A stretch of 8,965 bases of DNA from Pyrobaculum sp. (GCA_009903905.1 WYEI01000156.1:1-8965); one strand, 5' to 3'. Counted from the stretch's first letter, positions 1-7,042 are shown. A program made the numbers and translations. The notes: generated by a model not told the origin, from the letters alone.

Positions 1-4
1 CAGG

Positions 5-856
5 GTGAGGCAGTTGGGGGTGAGCGAAATCAGGGCTAGGATAAACCGAGTGTTGAGGGGGCTTGACGACGTGGTACTCGACGTTCTCAGCGGCTTGATG
101 ATAGGAAGGCCGGTCATCCTTGTAGGCGCGGTGGGGCTGGGGAAGACCACGTTGGCCGAGGCCGTGGCCGAGCTTCTGGCCCTGGGGGATCCCCCCTATG
201 TGGAGGTGGCGTGTCACTCCCACATGACGGCCGTGGACCTAACCGGCGACATAGACATCGCTGTTGTGTTGCAGGCGGGTTTCGACCACCCCCTCTCCTA
301 CATACCGGGGCCTCTGGTCATGGCGCACGGCACCGTTCTTGTGATGGACGAGCTCAATAGGCTAAACCCGTACGCACAAGCCGCTTTGCTACAGGCAATA
401 CAGGAGCACTACGTCTACATCAGAGGCTACAGAATAAGGACAGACTTCGCCCTCATAGGCACGGCGAATCCCAGCGAGTACGAAGGCGTGTATGAGCTGT
501 CGGAGGCGCTTGCAGATAGGCTTAAATTCATCGAGGTCAAGATGCCGGATAAAGAAATTCTGAGGTCGATACTGCTGTGGAAGGCGAGGGAGGCGCTGGG
601 GGAGTTGGAGGCGGAGATCCCGCCTAAACTGGCCGAGATACTGGCGAACTTCGCCGCCGAGGCGCAGAGGGCGGGGTACCCGCAGTCGATAAGGTCGCTT
701 AGCTACGCCCTTGCAGACGCCGTGGTCTCCGCCTGGACGCAACGCAGAGAGCCGGAGCTGAAGGATTTGAAAAAGGCGTTGGCGGCGAACCTCCCCCACA
801 GCCCCGAGACCAAAGAGGCGTTGATCGACCTCCTCAACCGAGCGGCCCATGGATGA
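5..856 (+). CDS. MoxR-family AAA+ ATPase
   Basis: This is a AAA+ ATPase of the MoxR type, a family thought to remodel or mature protein complexes together with a VWA-domain partner. Walker A is GAVGLGKT at residues 41-48, Walker B is VLVMDE with D115 and E116, sensor 1 is the Asn of IGTAN (N155), a likely arginine finger is R172 in ALADRL, and a likely sensor 2 Arg is R230 in SIRSL. At 283 residues it is near the usual length of about 300. The GTG at position 5 is the first start I can see, but only four bases lie before it and no in-frame stop is visible, so the true start may be outside the window; a second GTG lies at 20. Its 3' end overlaps the VWA gene by 8 bp, which fits translational coupling. 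The family is certain from the motifs; the client is unknown. Confidence 0.9.
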   Translation: MRQLGVSEIRARINRVLRGLDDVVLDVLSGLMIGRPVILVGAVGLGKTTLAEAVAELLALGDPPYVEVACHSHMTAVDLTGDIDIAVVLQAGFDHPLSYIPGPLVMAHGTVLVMDELNRLNPYAQAALLQAIQEHYVYIRGYRIRTDFALIGTANPSEYEGVYELSEALADRLKFIEVKMPDKEILRSILLWKAREALGELEAEIPPKLAEILANFAAEAQRAGYPQSIRSLSYALADAVVSAWTQRREPELKDLKKALAANLPHSPETKEALIDLLNRAAHG

Positions 857-1925
857 GCTGATAAGCCTAGTCGCCGCTATATACGAATGCCTAAGGGGCG
901 TGTCTATCCGTAGCCTCATCTACGCGGTTGCCGACGTATACGCCAGGTCGCAACTTGGTGAGGTAAACAGGGAGAAGCTTATTGAGATCTTGGCGCAGAA
1001 CCTAGCCGGAGCCCTCCGCGCCGACCCACACGCCGCGAAGAAGATGGTTGAAGACGCCATTACGTGCGTCCAAAACACGGGGGGGCCCGTCGCCGCGCTG
1101 GCCGTGGGGTCGGTGGGAAGCGAAAAAGCCCCCACTCTTGCACATATAGTAAATAGGCACGTGCCCGTGGACGCGTCTCCACGTGTAAAACTGGAGGTAG
1201 TAAGAAGGCTGGACCTTCCCAAGGAGGCTCTTGAGGAGGCGCGAAGCAGCATAACGGCGCGGAGCGAGGGAGGTCTCCACGTGAAGTCAGCCGTGAAGAC
1301 TATAAGGCGTTACTACCCCTACGCCTCGGCCGCGGACCTCGACGTTATCAAGACAGCGATATCGATTACGAGGAAGTCTATGCAAAACAAGCCTTTCTCG
1401 GATGATGACATCTACATACGCGAATACGCCCATATAGTCGACAAGCCGGTATACATAGCTCTCGACGTCTCGGGGAGCATGAAGGAATACGTCGGGAGGT
1501 GGACAAAGCTAAAGGTCGCAAAAGGCGCCATAGTCAGGTACCTCCGCCAGATGGCATATCTCAGAGGCTCTGTCTCCCTGGTGCTCTTCAACACAGAGGC
1601 CGAGTTCATGTGGACCCCGCATCCCGTGCACGTCTACCTCAGGGAAATGGCCGAGATTGTCAAGTACATATACGCCATGGGCGGCACAGAGCTCGCCTCC
1701 GCTTTAGAGCTTCTACACAGCCACGGCATCCGCCGAGAGGTCGTGGTGATCTCCGACGGACGGACCACAGACACCGAGAGAGTTCTTAACCTCGCCCGGA
1801 GGTTTAGAAGGCTCCACGTGGTGGCCACCGAGAGGAGCATGTTTTTAAGACAAATAGCCAAAACAACAGGCGGGCGGTACGGAGAGCTCACACCTACCCT
1901 AGACATATTCGGTTTACACAGCTAG
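849..1925 (+). CDS. VWA-domain protein, partner of the MoxR ATPase
   Basis: The last 160 or so residues form a von Willebrand factor A domain. The metal-ion-dependent adhesion site is intact: DVSGS at 206-210 gives D206, S208 and S210, then T280 in GGTELA and D303 in VISDGR. The first 190 or so residues look helical and match no domain I recognise. I see no signal peptide or membrane segment, so it should be cytoplasmic. The ATG lies inside the end of the MoxR gene (8-bp overlap), the usual arrangement for MoxR/VWA pairs, in which the VWA protein is thought to present or bind the client. PriL follows 21 bp downstream, probably in the same transcript. What the pair acts on here cannot be read from the sequence. 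Confidence 0.87.
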   Translation: MDELISLVAAIYECLRGVSIRSLIYAVADVYARSQLGEVNREKLIEILAQNLAGALRADPHAAKKMVEDAITCVQNTGGPVAALAVGSVGSEKAPTLAHIVNRHVPVDASPRVKLEVVRRLDLPKEALEEARSSITARSEGGLHVKSAVKTIRRYYPYASAADLDVIKTAISITRKSMQNKPFSDDDIYIREYAHIVDKPVYIALDVSGSMKEYVGRWTKLKVAKGAIVRYLRQMAYLRGSVSLVLFNTEAEFMWTPHPVHVYLREMAEIVKYIYAMGGTELASALELLHSHGIRREVVVISDGRTTDTERVLNLARRFRRLHVVATERSMFLRQIAKTTGGRYGELTPTLDIFGLHS

Positions 1926-1933
1926 TTTTTAAA

Positions 1934-1939
1934 GAGGAG
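1934..1939 (+). promoter_or_regulatory. Ribosome binding site of priL
   Basis: GAGGAG lies 7 nt before the ATG at 1947 and supports that start. It sits directly after the A/T run TTTTTAAA at 1926-1933, which resembles a TATA box. A TATA box there would place transcription starts inside the priL coding region, near the GTG at 1953, so a separate leaderless promoter is possible but less likely than read-through from the VWA gene. Confidence 0.5.
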
Positions 1940-1946
1940 AAGCCAT

Positions 1947-3002
1947 ATGTCTGTGAGCTGTAACGTCGCCTCCAGCGAGTTGGCGTGTTACTTCCCCTTT
2001 CTCGACAAGTCGGCCGTATATCTCTCCAGGAGAGGCCTCCTCCTAGACGTTGTGTTGAGCGATAAAACCGCCGTGGAGAAAGCCGTGGAGAGGCTTAAGA
2101 AGTCCCTGGCCAGGGAGCCCTTCAACCCCCGGCGGTGTATAGACGCGCCTGAAGAAACCGCGGTGGCGGCTAGGCTGGCCCTCTACGTGGCGGCGGCCAC
2201 AAAAAACCAGTACGTCCTGAGGAGGTTCGCGGACGCAGAGAGCAAAAGCTTCAGAGAGCTCCTAAGAAAGATCCCGGGGATACAAGACCCCAGATGTAAG
2301 ATAGAAATAGCAAGAGACCTCGGCGTAGACGCAAGGCCGGCCCATGAGGTGGTCTCCGGCATAGTGGTCGCCGCCTACAACACCCCCATCGCTGTAAGGT
2401 GGACCTCCTACTTGAGATACGCCCCGCAGGACCCCTACTGGGCTATGATAAACAGGCCTGTGGTCAAGGGCTGGGTGGTAGTGCCCATCGACGACTTCGA
2501 ACGCCTCCTCGAGGAGGCGTATGAGGAACGCATCTTCCAAATAGTCAGAGACAACGAGCTGGCAGTTGGCAGAGTCGCGGCTTCGGTGGACCTGTCCCAG
2601 CTCGATGACGTGTTTAAGAGATATGCCCAGCGTCCGTTGCAGATGCCTCAACAAGCAGTAAAGGGAGGCGACCCGCCGTGTATGAAGGCCGTACTCGACG
2701 CTCTCAAAAACGGCGAGAACCTCCCACACACCGCCAGATTCGCCATAACAACTTACCTGCTCTGGCGCGGGTGGGGAGTAGACCAAATCGTGGACCTCTT
2801 CCGCACAGCCCCCGACTTCAACGAAAAGATCACCCGCTACCAAGTACAACACATCGCGGGTCAGACAGGCGGCAGGAAGCAATACACAGTGCCCAGCTGC
2901 GAAACCATGAACTCCTGGGGGCTCTGCCCAACAAACCTAGGATGCGGAGTAAAAAACCCCGTCCAGTATGGCCGCAGAGCGGCGATTAAGAGGAGTAGTT
3001 GA
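1947..3002 (+). CDS. priL: DNA primase large subunit PriL (4Fe-4S)
   Basis: This is the large, regulatory subunit of the archaeal/eukaryotic-type primase, which works with the catalytic subunit PriS to make primers for DNA replication. The N-terminal two thirds is a mostly helical region. The C-terminal domain carries the four cysteines expected for the 4Fe-4S cluster: C245 (PPCMKAV), C318 (PSCETM), C327 (GLCPTN) and C333 (LGCGV). The stretch between them (LPHTARFAITTYLLWRGW) is typical of the PriL C-terminal domain. At 351 residues it is of normal length. The ATG is supported by GAGGAG 7 nt upstream. PriS is not in the window. The last 11 codons overlap the start of the AGOG gene in another frame. 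Identification rests on the cysteine pattern and surrounding motifs and is firm. Confidence 0.93.
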   Translation: MSVSCNVASSELACYFPFLDKSAVYLSRRGLLLDVVLSDKTAVEKAVERLKKSLAREPFNPRRCIDAPEETAVAARLALYVAAATKNQYVLRRFADAESKSFRELLRKIPGIQDPRCKIEIARDLGVDARPAHEVVSGIVVAAYNTPIAVRWTSYLRYAPQDPYWAMINRPVVKGWVVVPIDDFERLLEEAYEERIFQIVRDNELAVGRVAASVDLSQLDDVFKRYAQRPLQMPQQAVKGGDPPCMKAVLDALKNGENLPHTARFAITTYLLWRGWGVDQIVDLFRTAPDFNEKITRYQVQHIAGQTGGRKQYTVPSCETMNSWGLCPTNLGCGVKNPVQYGRRAAIKRSS

Positions 3003-3762
3003 AGTCTTTAGACGCCTGGGCATAGGGGCCGTACTGCAACTTGAGAGGAGAGACCCCCAGTACGTCGCAGTATGCGACGTTGTTAAGAAACACGGCGAGG
3101 AGGTGGGGGCGAGGTTAGCCATGTTAAACGCGTTGGTGAGCTACAGACTCGCCGGTAGGGGAGAGGAGCATTGGCAGTATTTCGGTCGCTACTTCTCCCA
3201 GAGGGGGGTTACAGATGTCTGTAGAGACTTCCTGGTCTACCTAGAGACGAGCCCCTTCCTCAAAATAGGGGTTGAGGCGAGGAGGCGGCGTGTTGCCAAG
3301 GTTTGTAGGTACTCACCGGACCTGGAGAATTTACTGAACACTTTGAGGGGGCTTTCCACTCTTCTAGACGTGTACCCCCACCAGAAGACCCTTGTCTTCT
3401 CCATCAAGATCTTAAACTACGCATATATGTGTAGCAGAAATGTAGACAGGCCGTTGCCCTTTGAAATACCCATACCCGTAGACTTCAGAGTAGCGCACCT
3501 GACCTGGTGCGCGGGCCTCATCGACATGCCGCCCGCGGAGGCCATGAGGCGGCAGAGAGACGTACAGGCGGTGTGGAGCCGCGTGGCTGAGGAGAGCGGC
3601 GTGCCGCCGCTTCACATCGACACGGTTCTATGGCTTGCCGGGAGGGCTGTCCTCTACGGAGAAAACATACACGGAATACCTGACGAAATCATCGAGGCGC
3701 TCCAGTGGCGAGGAGACTGTAGGCGTCTCTCAACACGGCGCGGAGGGACTTCTGAGGAGTAA
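2968..3762 (+). CDS. 8-oxoguanine DNA glycosylase/lyase, AGOG type
   Basis: This is an archaeal GO glycosylase, which removes 8-oxoguanine from DNA and cleaves the abasic site by beta-elimination. From memory it aligns almost gap-free with the biochemically studied P. aerophilum enzyme (Pa-AGOG). The catalytic lysine K140 (HQKTLVF) and aspartate D172 (PIPVDFRV) fall at the same numbers, as do base-pocket residues Q31, F144, W69, D218 and W222. The ATG at 2968 matches the start of that protein (MAAE) and lies inside priL, giving a 35-bp overlap. The protein has 264 residues against about 256; the extra residues form a basic tail after the conserved QWRGDCR. That tail is encoded where the gene overlaps the convergent winged-helix gene by 74 bp. 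Likely co-transcribed with priL. Confidence 0.93.
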   Translation: MAAERRLRGVVEVFRRLGIGAVLQLERRDPQYVAVCDVVKKHGEEVGARLAMLNALVSYRLAGRGEEHWQYFGRYFSQRGVTDVCRDFLVYLETSPFLKIGVEARRRRVAKVCRYSPDLENLLNTLRGLSTLLDVYPHQKTLVFSIKILNYAYMCSRNVDRPLPFEIPIPVDFRVAHLTWCAGLIDMPPAEAMRRQRDVQAVWSRVAEESGVPPLHIDTVLWLAGRAVLYGENIHGIPDEIIEALQWRGDCRRLSTRRGGTSEE

Positions 3763-3982
3763 AACGCTTCAGCAAAACAACGTATTCCCCGTCGATCTTT
3801 ACGTAACCTCCCTCAACAAGCCTCTCCAGCACCCTGCGCGCGGTTTCTCTGCCTAGCCAAAACCCCGCCAGTCTGTACGTCTTCCAGTAACTCGGCTTGA
3901 CTCTGCCGTTGCGCCTAAGAGCCAGCTCCTCCAGCATCAGGAGCGCCAGTTTAGCTAGGAGCTCCCTATCAGCAACGCCCAT
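3689..3982 (-). CDS. Small winged-helix-like protein, putative regulator
   Basis: I do not recognise this 97-residue protein as a named family. Its layout suggests a small winged helix-turn-helix: a first helix at about 5-23, a Trp-containing linker (SYWKTYRLAGFWLG), a helix at about 45-58 (RETARRVLERLVEGG), then a short hairpin or wing (YVKIDGEYVVLLKRF, 60-74). The remaining 23 residues form a basic tail encoded antisense to the end of the AGOG gene. The ATG at 3982 overlaps the end of the AcnX small-subunit gene by 14 bp, so the two are almost certainly co-transcribed and may be translationally coupled. By position it could regulate the isoprenoid genes upstream, but DNA binding is only inferred. 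That it is a real gene is supported by the overlap pattern and the plausible fold. Confidence 0.72.
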   Translation of the reverse strand: MGVADRELLAKLALLMLEELALRRNGRVKPSYWKTYRLAGFWLGRETARRVLERLVEGGYVKIDGEYVVLLKRFTPQKSLRAVLRDAYSLLATGAPR

Positions 3983-4319
3983 ACTCCCCAGTTTCTAGGT
4001 CTATATTTATACACTCAGCGTCTACGCGACCCTGAAACAGCGGTACGCCGGCGAGGACGCAGGCGGTTACAAGCATGAGGTCGGGCTTCTCCGCCACAAT
4101 AGCCAGCGGCGCCTTGCCTTTCTTCGCCGCGCTCCACAAAACATAGGGGCCTACGGTGGAGCCCTTGACAAAAGGCAATGCCACGATCCTCCCAGCCACG
4201 TCGAACCCCGCGAGCTTCCCCGTCTCAGGGTCCAAGTCGCCTAGGAAGGAGACCGGAGATGACAGCTTCACGACAGGCGCGGAGACCCGCCCCTTGCCGC
4301 CTACGACCGCTTTAAGCAT
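3969..4319 (-). CDS. Phosphomevalonate dehydratase, small subunit (AcnX swivel domain)
   Basis: This is the small, swivelling domain of aconitase X (formerly DUF126). With the large subunit it should form phosphomevalonate dehydratase, which converts mevalonate 5-phosphate into trans-anhydromevalonate 5-phosphate in the archaeal modified mevalonate pathway. Visible signatures are SSPVSFLGDLDPETGKL near the N-terminus, the conserved FVKGSTVGPYVL with its probable catalytic serine (S54 when counted from the ATG), and the helix after EKPDLMLVTACVLAGVPLF. I chose the ATG at 4319, which overlaps the end of the large-subunit gene by 8 bp. A TTG two codons upstream (4325) is also possible, because a GGTG lies 8 nt before it. 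The 116-residue length is normal for the family. Confidence 0.86.
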   Translation of the reverse strand: MLKAVVGGKGRVSAPVVKLSSPVSFLGDLDPETGKLAGFDVAGRIVALPFVKGSTVGPYVLWSAAKKGKAPLAIVAEKPDLMLVTACVLAGVPLFQGRVDAECINIDLETGEYGRC

Positions 4320-5487
4320 ATGCAAGCTCTATGCACCGTTCTCTTCTGCAGGGAAAGACCTCGACCCCGTGGAGCCGCGGGATGTAGAAAATGGCCTTGA
4401 GGGAGTTGGTCGCTATGTGCTTGAACCTTCTGGTAAACGGCGAAACGACTAGGCACGCCCCCGCAAATATATGCACGTTGAGGTCAAGCGCGGCTTTCGC
4501 CAGATCCCCTAACTGCTTGTACACCCCGGGCGACGTCGACACATATATGGGCCTCTTGGCGCGCCCCCTCTTCTTCACCTCGCCGAGGATCCACAAGACT
4601 GTATCCACGTCGGCAAAGGGACAGCCGAAATAGACAACGTCGGGCTCCCCCACATCCTTTAAGTACCCGGCCACGTCGTCTCTGGAGATTTCGATCTTGT
4701 CGCGGAGCTCCGCTACGGCTAGGTACTCCCTCCAGTTCGGCGTGACCCCCTCCACCACGGCGAATACCATGGAGGAATATGTGGAGAGAGCCGCCGCGAA
4801 CTCCCTCCTACTCTCTTCATCTATAAACGACGCCCCTCTTAAATACGGCACGCCGGAGCCCAAACGCTCTCCTATGAGGGCGCCCACAATGCCGGCCTCC
4901 AAAGAGTCTAGGGGTCCCACGTCTATCTTCACAGACGCGGTGGGGCGCCTCCCCTCGAGGGTGTAGAGGCTGGTCCTTGGGACGAAGCCCGCAATTGCGC
5001 CCAGCAACGCGAGGGGGCCTGGGTTCTTGTCGGACCAGGCGTCCCTAAACGTGTTGATGTAGGTTATGGCGTTGGACTCCGCCCAGGCATGGAATGTGCG
5101 GGGCCTAGTCAGGATGAAGTCATAAGGCGCACAGGAAAACGTGACGCTTACGCCCAAGGCGCGCAAAGCTCTGGCGATCCTCTCCTGCCCCCTCAGCACC
5201 TCGTCGCTGACTGTCAACACACCGCCGAGATCCACCGCGGCGGGGTTAGACGTGGTGAAGACTGAAACCTTGGCGCCCGTAGACGCCAGGAATTCCAAAA
5301 ACTCGGCCCCATAGTCCCCTATGGTGAGGTACGAGACGCCGGAGACGTGCGCAGTCTCCACAGACACCACCTGCCCCCCAGCCACCGCATCGGCGATTTT
5401 GAGAACCACCTCCCTCGCATACTCGCGAGACACCACCAGAGATGCGTATTTACTATATATCTTACTCCGGTATCCTCGCCCGCTCAA
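4312..5487 (-). CDS. Phosphomevalonate dehydratase, large subunit (AcnX catalytic)
   Basis: This is the catalytic aconitase X subunit (formerly DUF521). Signatures are AHVSGVSYLTIG (46-57), FTTSNPAAVDL (77-87), TFSCAPY (C119), an AWAESNAITYINTF block (135-147), GPLALLGAIAG (157-167) and the C-terminal YFGCPF (C289) and FAGACLVVSPF (C345). C119, C289 and C345 are candidates for the Fe-S cluster ligands known in this family; C380 and C385 lie in the tail. The assignment to mevalonate 5-phosphate, rather than the proline-derived substrates of bacterial AcnX, rests on the two-subunit form and the adjacent UbiD gene, as in Aeropyrum pernix. The start is uncertain. TTG at 5487 gives a family-like length and overlaps the UbiD gene by 26 bp, but the first ten residues lack the usual motif; a GTG at 5436 would shorten it to 374 residues. 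Confidence 0.87.
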   Translation of the reverse strand: MSGRGYRSKIYSKYASLVVSREYAREVVLKIADAVAGGQVVSVETAHVSGVSYLTIGDYGAEFLEFLASTGAKVSVFTTSNPAAVDLGGVLTVSDEVLRGQERIARALRALGVSVTFSCAPYDFILTRPRTFHAWAESNAITYINTFRDAWSDKNPGPLALLGAIAGFVPRTSLYTLEGRRPTASVKIDVGPLDSLEAGIVGALIGERLGSGVPYLRGASFIDEESRREFAAALSTYSSMVFAVVEGVTPNWREYLAVAELRDKIEISRDDVAGYLKDVGEPDVVYFGCPFADVDTVLWILGEVKKRGRAKRPIYVSTSPGVYKQLGDLAKAALDLNVHIFAGACLVVSPFTRRFKHIATNSLKAIFYIPRLHGVEVFPCRRERCIELAYA

Positions 5488-6736
5488 AGAGCGTGGGGTC
5501 TGCGTCGAGAGGCCGTGTTGCGTCTATCCCCATCTTATGCGTCAGCCCCTCTTCGTTGAGCGCAACAGGGTCGAGGGTAGACCCCCTGACGTACGGCACA
5601 ACGAAGATGCCTCTATCCGCTCTGAGCCTCGTCGCGATGGCCCACTCCACAGACACGGGGTCGTCTGGGTCAATATCTTCGTCTACCGCTATCGCTATCT
5701 TTAGGCTTGGATGCGCGGCGAAAGCCGCCAAGAGGGCGTTTTTGGCGTCGCCCTCTACGGACTTTGCCAGCGAAATCACGGCCACAAGCCAGCCGAACCC
5801 GCCCCTGGTGAGCCTAACCTTCTTAACCCTCGGCACCGCGGACCTCGCGGCCCGCCATATCTTGGCCTCCCTCTCGAAGCCCATTAACAACATGTGCTCC
5901 AAGCTGGCAGGCAACAGGTAATGAACAACGGCGTCGTCCCGGAGCACATATATCTTCTCCACCTTGACCACGGGTTGCCTCCTCACGCGGTCGTAAACAC
6001 CCACGATGTCGACAAACGGGCCCTCCTCGGCCAGTTCCCTGGTCAAATGTCCCTCTATGACCACAGACGCCATAAAAGGCGCCACCGCGCCGTTGTCCAG
6101 CTCCATCACCTTCAACCCACCCATTAGGCTAGAGGCAACTCCCAGCTCAAAAACGCCAAAAGGAGGAGAGGAGGCGGCCGCCAGCAACACCAGCGGGTGC
6201 ACCCCCCACGCCACGGCGATAGGAACCTCCCTCCCCGCCTCCACGCCGGCTTTGTATATTTGGTAGAGGTGGCGGGGCACCAGCCTCACAACAGCCCTCC
6301 TCGCGGCAATGGGCGAAAACCTGTGGATGGAGGCGTTCATAGTCCCGTCCACGCCAACGCCGACAACCACCCCAGATGTTACGTAGGGCCGCGCCTCTTT
6401 CTCGTAGTACCGAACCATGGGCAGGTCGTAAAGCGACTCAACCTCCCTGTACACATCCCTCCAGGCGGAAACCCTCTCCAGCCCCCCGGGTCTCTCCAAC
6501 GCGTTAAGAAGCTTTTCGTACGCCTCCTCGTCGCTTCCGACGCCCAGGTATCTATAAAGCTTAGATCGGCTGTCCAAGATGTTGCCAATGCCGGCGAAAC
6601 CCCTGCGGACTCCCCTAAAGAGGGGGGTCCACCGGCCCTCCGACTCCTTCAAAATACGGGCAATGGTAAACTCCCCGTAGGGAGGGTCGTGGAAGCGTAG
6701 ATCAGAAAGATTTTGCGCGACGTCGGCGAGCGACAT
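5462..6736 (-). CDS. UbiD-family decarboxylase, probable trans-anhydromevalonate 5-phosphate decarboxylase
   Basis: This belongs to the UbiD family of prenylated-FMN-dependent decarboxylases. Visible landmarks, counted from the ATG, are the MNASIHR block with N134 and R139 (cofactor/metal and catalytic Arg positions), PIAVAWGVHPLVLLAA (172-187), the VIEG strand, and EEGPFVD with E238 and D243 at the family's acidic catalytic positions. The C-terminal domain includes VDEDIDPDDPVSVEWAIATR, typical of the family. Because it sits directly before both AcnX subunit genes, the likely substrate is trans-anhydromevalonate 5-phosphate and the product isopentenyl phosphate. The start is ATG at 6736; a TTG lies one codon upstream. 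No clear ribosome binding site is seen. The UbiX enzyme needed to make the cofactor is not in the window. Confidence 0.86.
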   Translation of the reverse strand: MSLADVAQNLSDLRFHDPPYGEFTIARILKESEGRWTPLFRGVRRGFAGIGNILDSRSKLYRYLGVGSDEEAYEKLLNALERPGGLERVSAWRDVYREVESLYDLPMVRYYEKEARPYVTSGVVVGVGVDGTMNASIHRFSPIAARRAVVRLVPRHLYQIYKAGVEAGREVPIAVAWGVHPLVLLAAASSPPFGVFELGVASSLMGGLKVMELDNGAVAPFMASVVIEGHLTRELAEEGPFVDIVGVYDRVRRQPVVKVEKIYVLRDDAVVHYLLPASLEHMLLMGFEREAKIWRAARSAVPRVKKVRLTRGGFGWLVAVISLAKSVEGDAKNALLAAFAAHPSLKIAIAVDEDIDPDDPVSVEWAIATRLRADRGIFVVPYVRGSTLDPVALNEEGLTHKMGIDATRPLDADPTLFERARIPE

Positions 6737-6763
6737 CAAAAAGAGGCGTCGACGCGGAAAAAA
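6737..6763 (-). terminator. Possible leaky T-run terminator after alba
   Basis: The 27-bp gap between the alba stop codon and the UbiD start reads, on the - strand, as six T, then the perfect palindrome GCGTCGACGC (6746-6755), then CTCTTTTTG. Archaeal RNA polymerase tends to stop at T-runs, so this may lower transcription from a highly expressed alba into the isoprenoid genes. The palindrome is too short to fold into a strong hairpin. No separate promoter for UbiD is evident. Confidence 0.35.
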
Positions 6764-7042
6764 TTACGCCATTTCGATGACGATCTCTACCGCCGCCACT
6801 GTGCGCTCTCTGCCGGCCTGGCCCTGGACCTTGTCGCTCAGCAACTTTACGTCTCTAATCTGCACCTTGCCAGGCAGGAATCTATCTCTCACCATAACGG
6901 CTGTCGACACAGCCTTGGATATGGCTGCGCCTCTGGCCTTCAACACAACTTTCTTAACGCCGGCGTTGAACGCCATTACTGTCGCAATTACGTAGTTTGT
7001 GGTCGGCTTTTTGCCTACTAGTATTGTTTGTTCGGTTGCCAT
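6764..7042 (-). CDS. albA: DNA/RNA-binding protein Alba
   Basis: Alba is a small basic dimeric protein that coats archaeal DNA and also binds RNA. This 92-residue protein closely follows the Sulfolobus Alba (Sso10b) pattern: ILVGKKPTTNYV at the N-terminus, KARGAAISKAV in the centre, and RDRFLPGKVQIRDVKL before the final strand. K11 and K12 correspond to the DNA-contacting lysines 16 and 17, the first being the known acetylation site. The open frame extends upstream to 7117, but homology and the promoter place the start at the ATG at 7042: a TATA-like box lies about 26 nt before it, the distance expected for a leaderless transcript. The UbiD gene follows after 27 bp. Confidence 0.95.
   Translation of the reverse strand: MATEQTILVGKKPTTNYVIATVMAFNAGVKKVVLKARGAAISKAVSTAVMVRDRFLPGKVQIRDVKLLSDKVQGQAGRERTVAAVEIVIEMA

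Noticed and set aside
389..919. Open frame of 176 codons on the - strand across the MoxR/VWA junction
   Set aside because: Antisense to two motif-bearing genes, Arg/Leu-rich without any domain.
1398..1412. GATGATGA-like box C motif on the + strand
   Set aside because: Lies within the VWA coding region with no matching box D (CTGA) at a suitable distance.
1926..1933. TTTTTAAA as a promoter for priL
   Set aside because: Too close to the ATG (14-21 nt) for a normal TATA box, and a good ribosome binding site suggests a leadered or polycistronic message.
2262..2882. Open frame of 206 codons on the - strand inside priL
   Set aside because: It lies wholly antisense to a well-identified gene, shows no recognisable family and has the odd composition of a shadow frame in GC-rich DNA.
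6197..6700. Open frame of 167 codons on the + strand within the UbiD gene
   Set aside because: Proline/histidine-rich shadow of a conserved gene; no domain seen.
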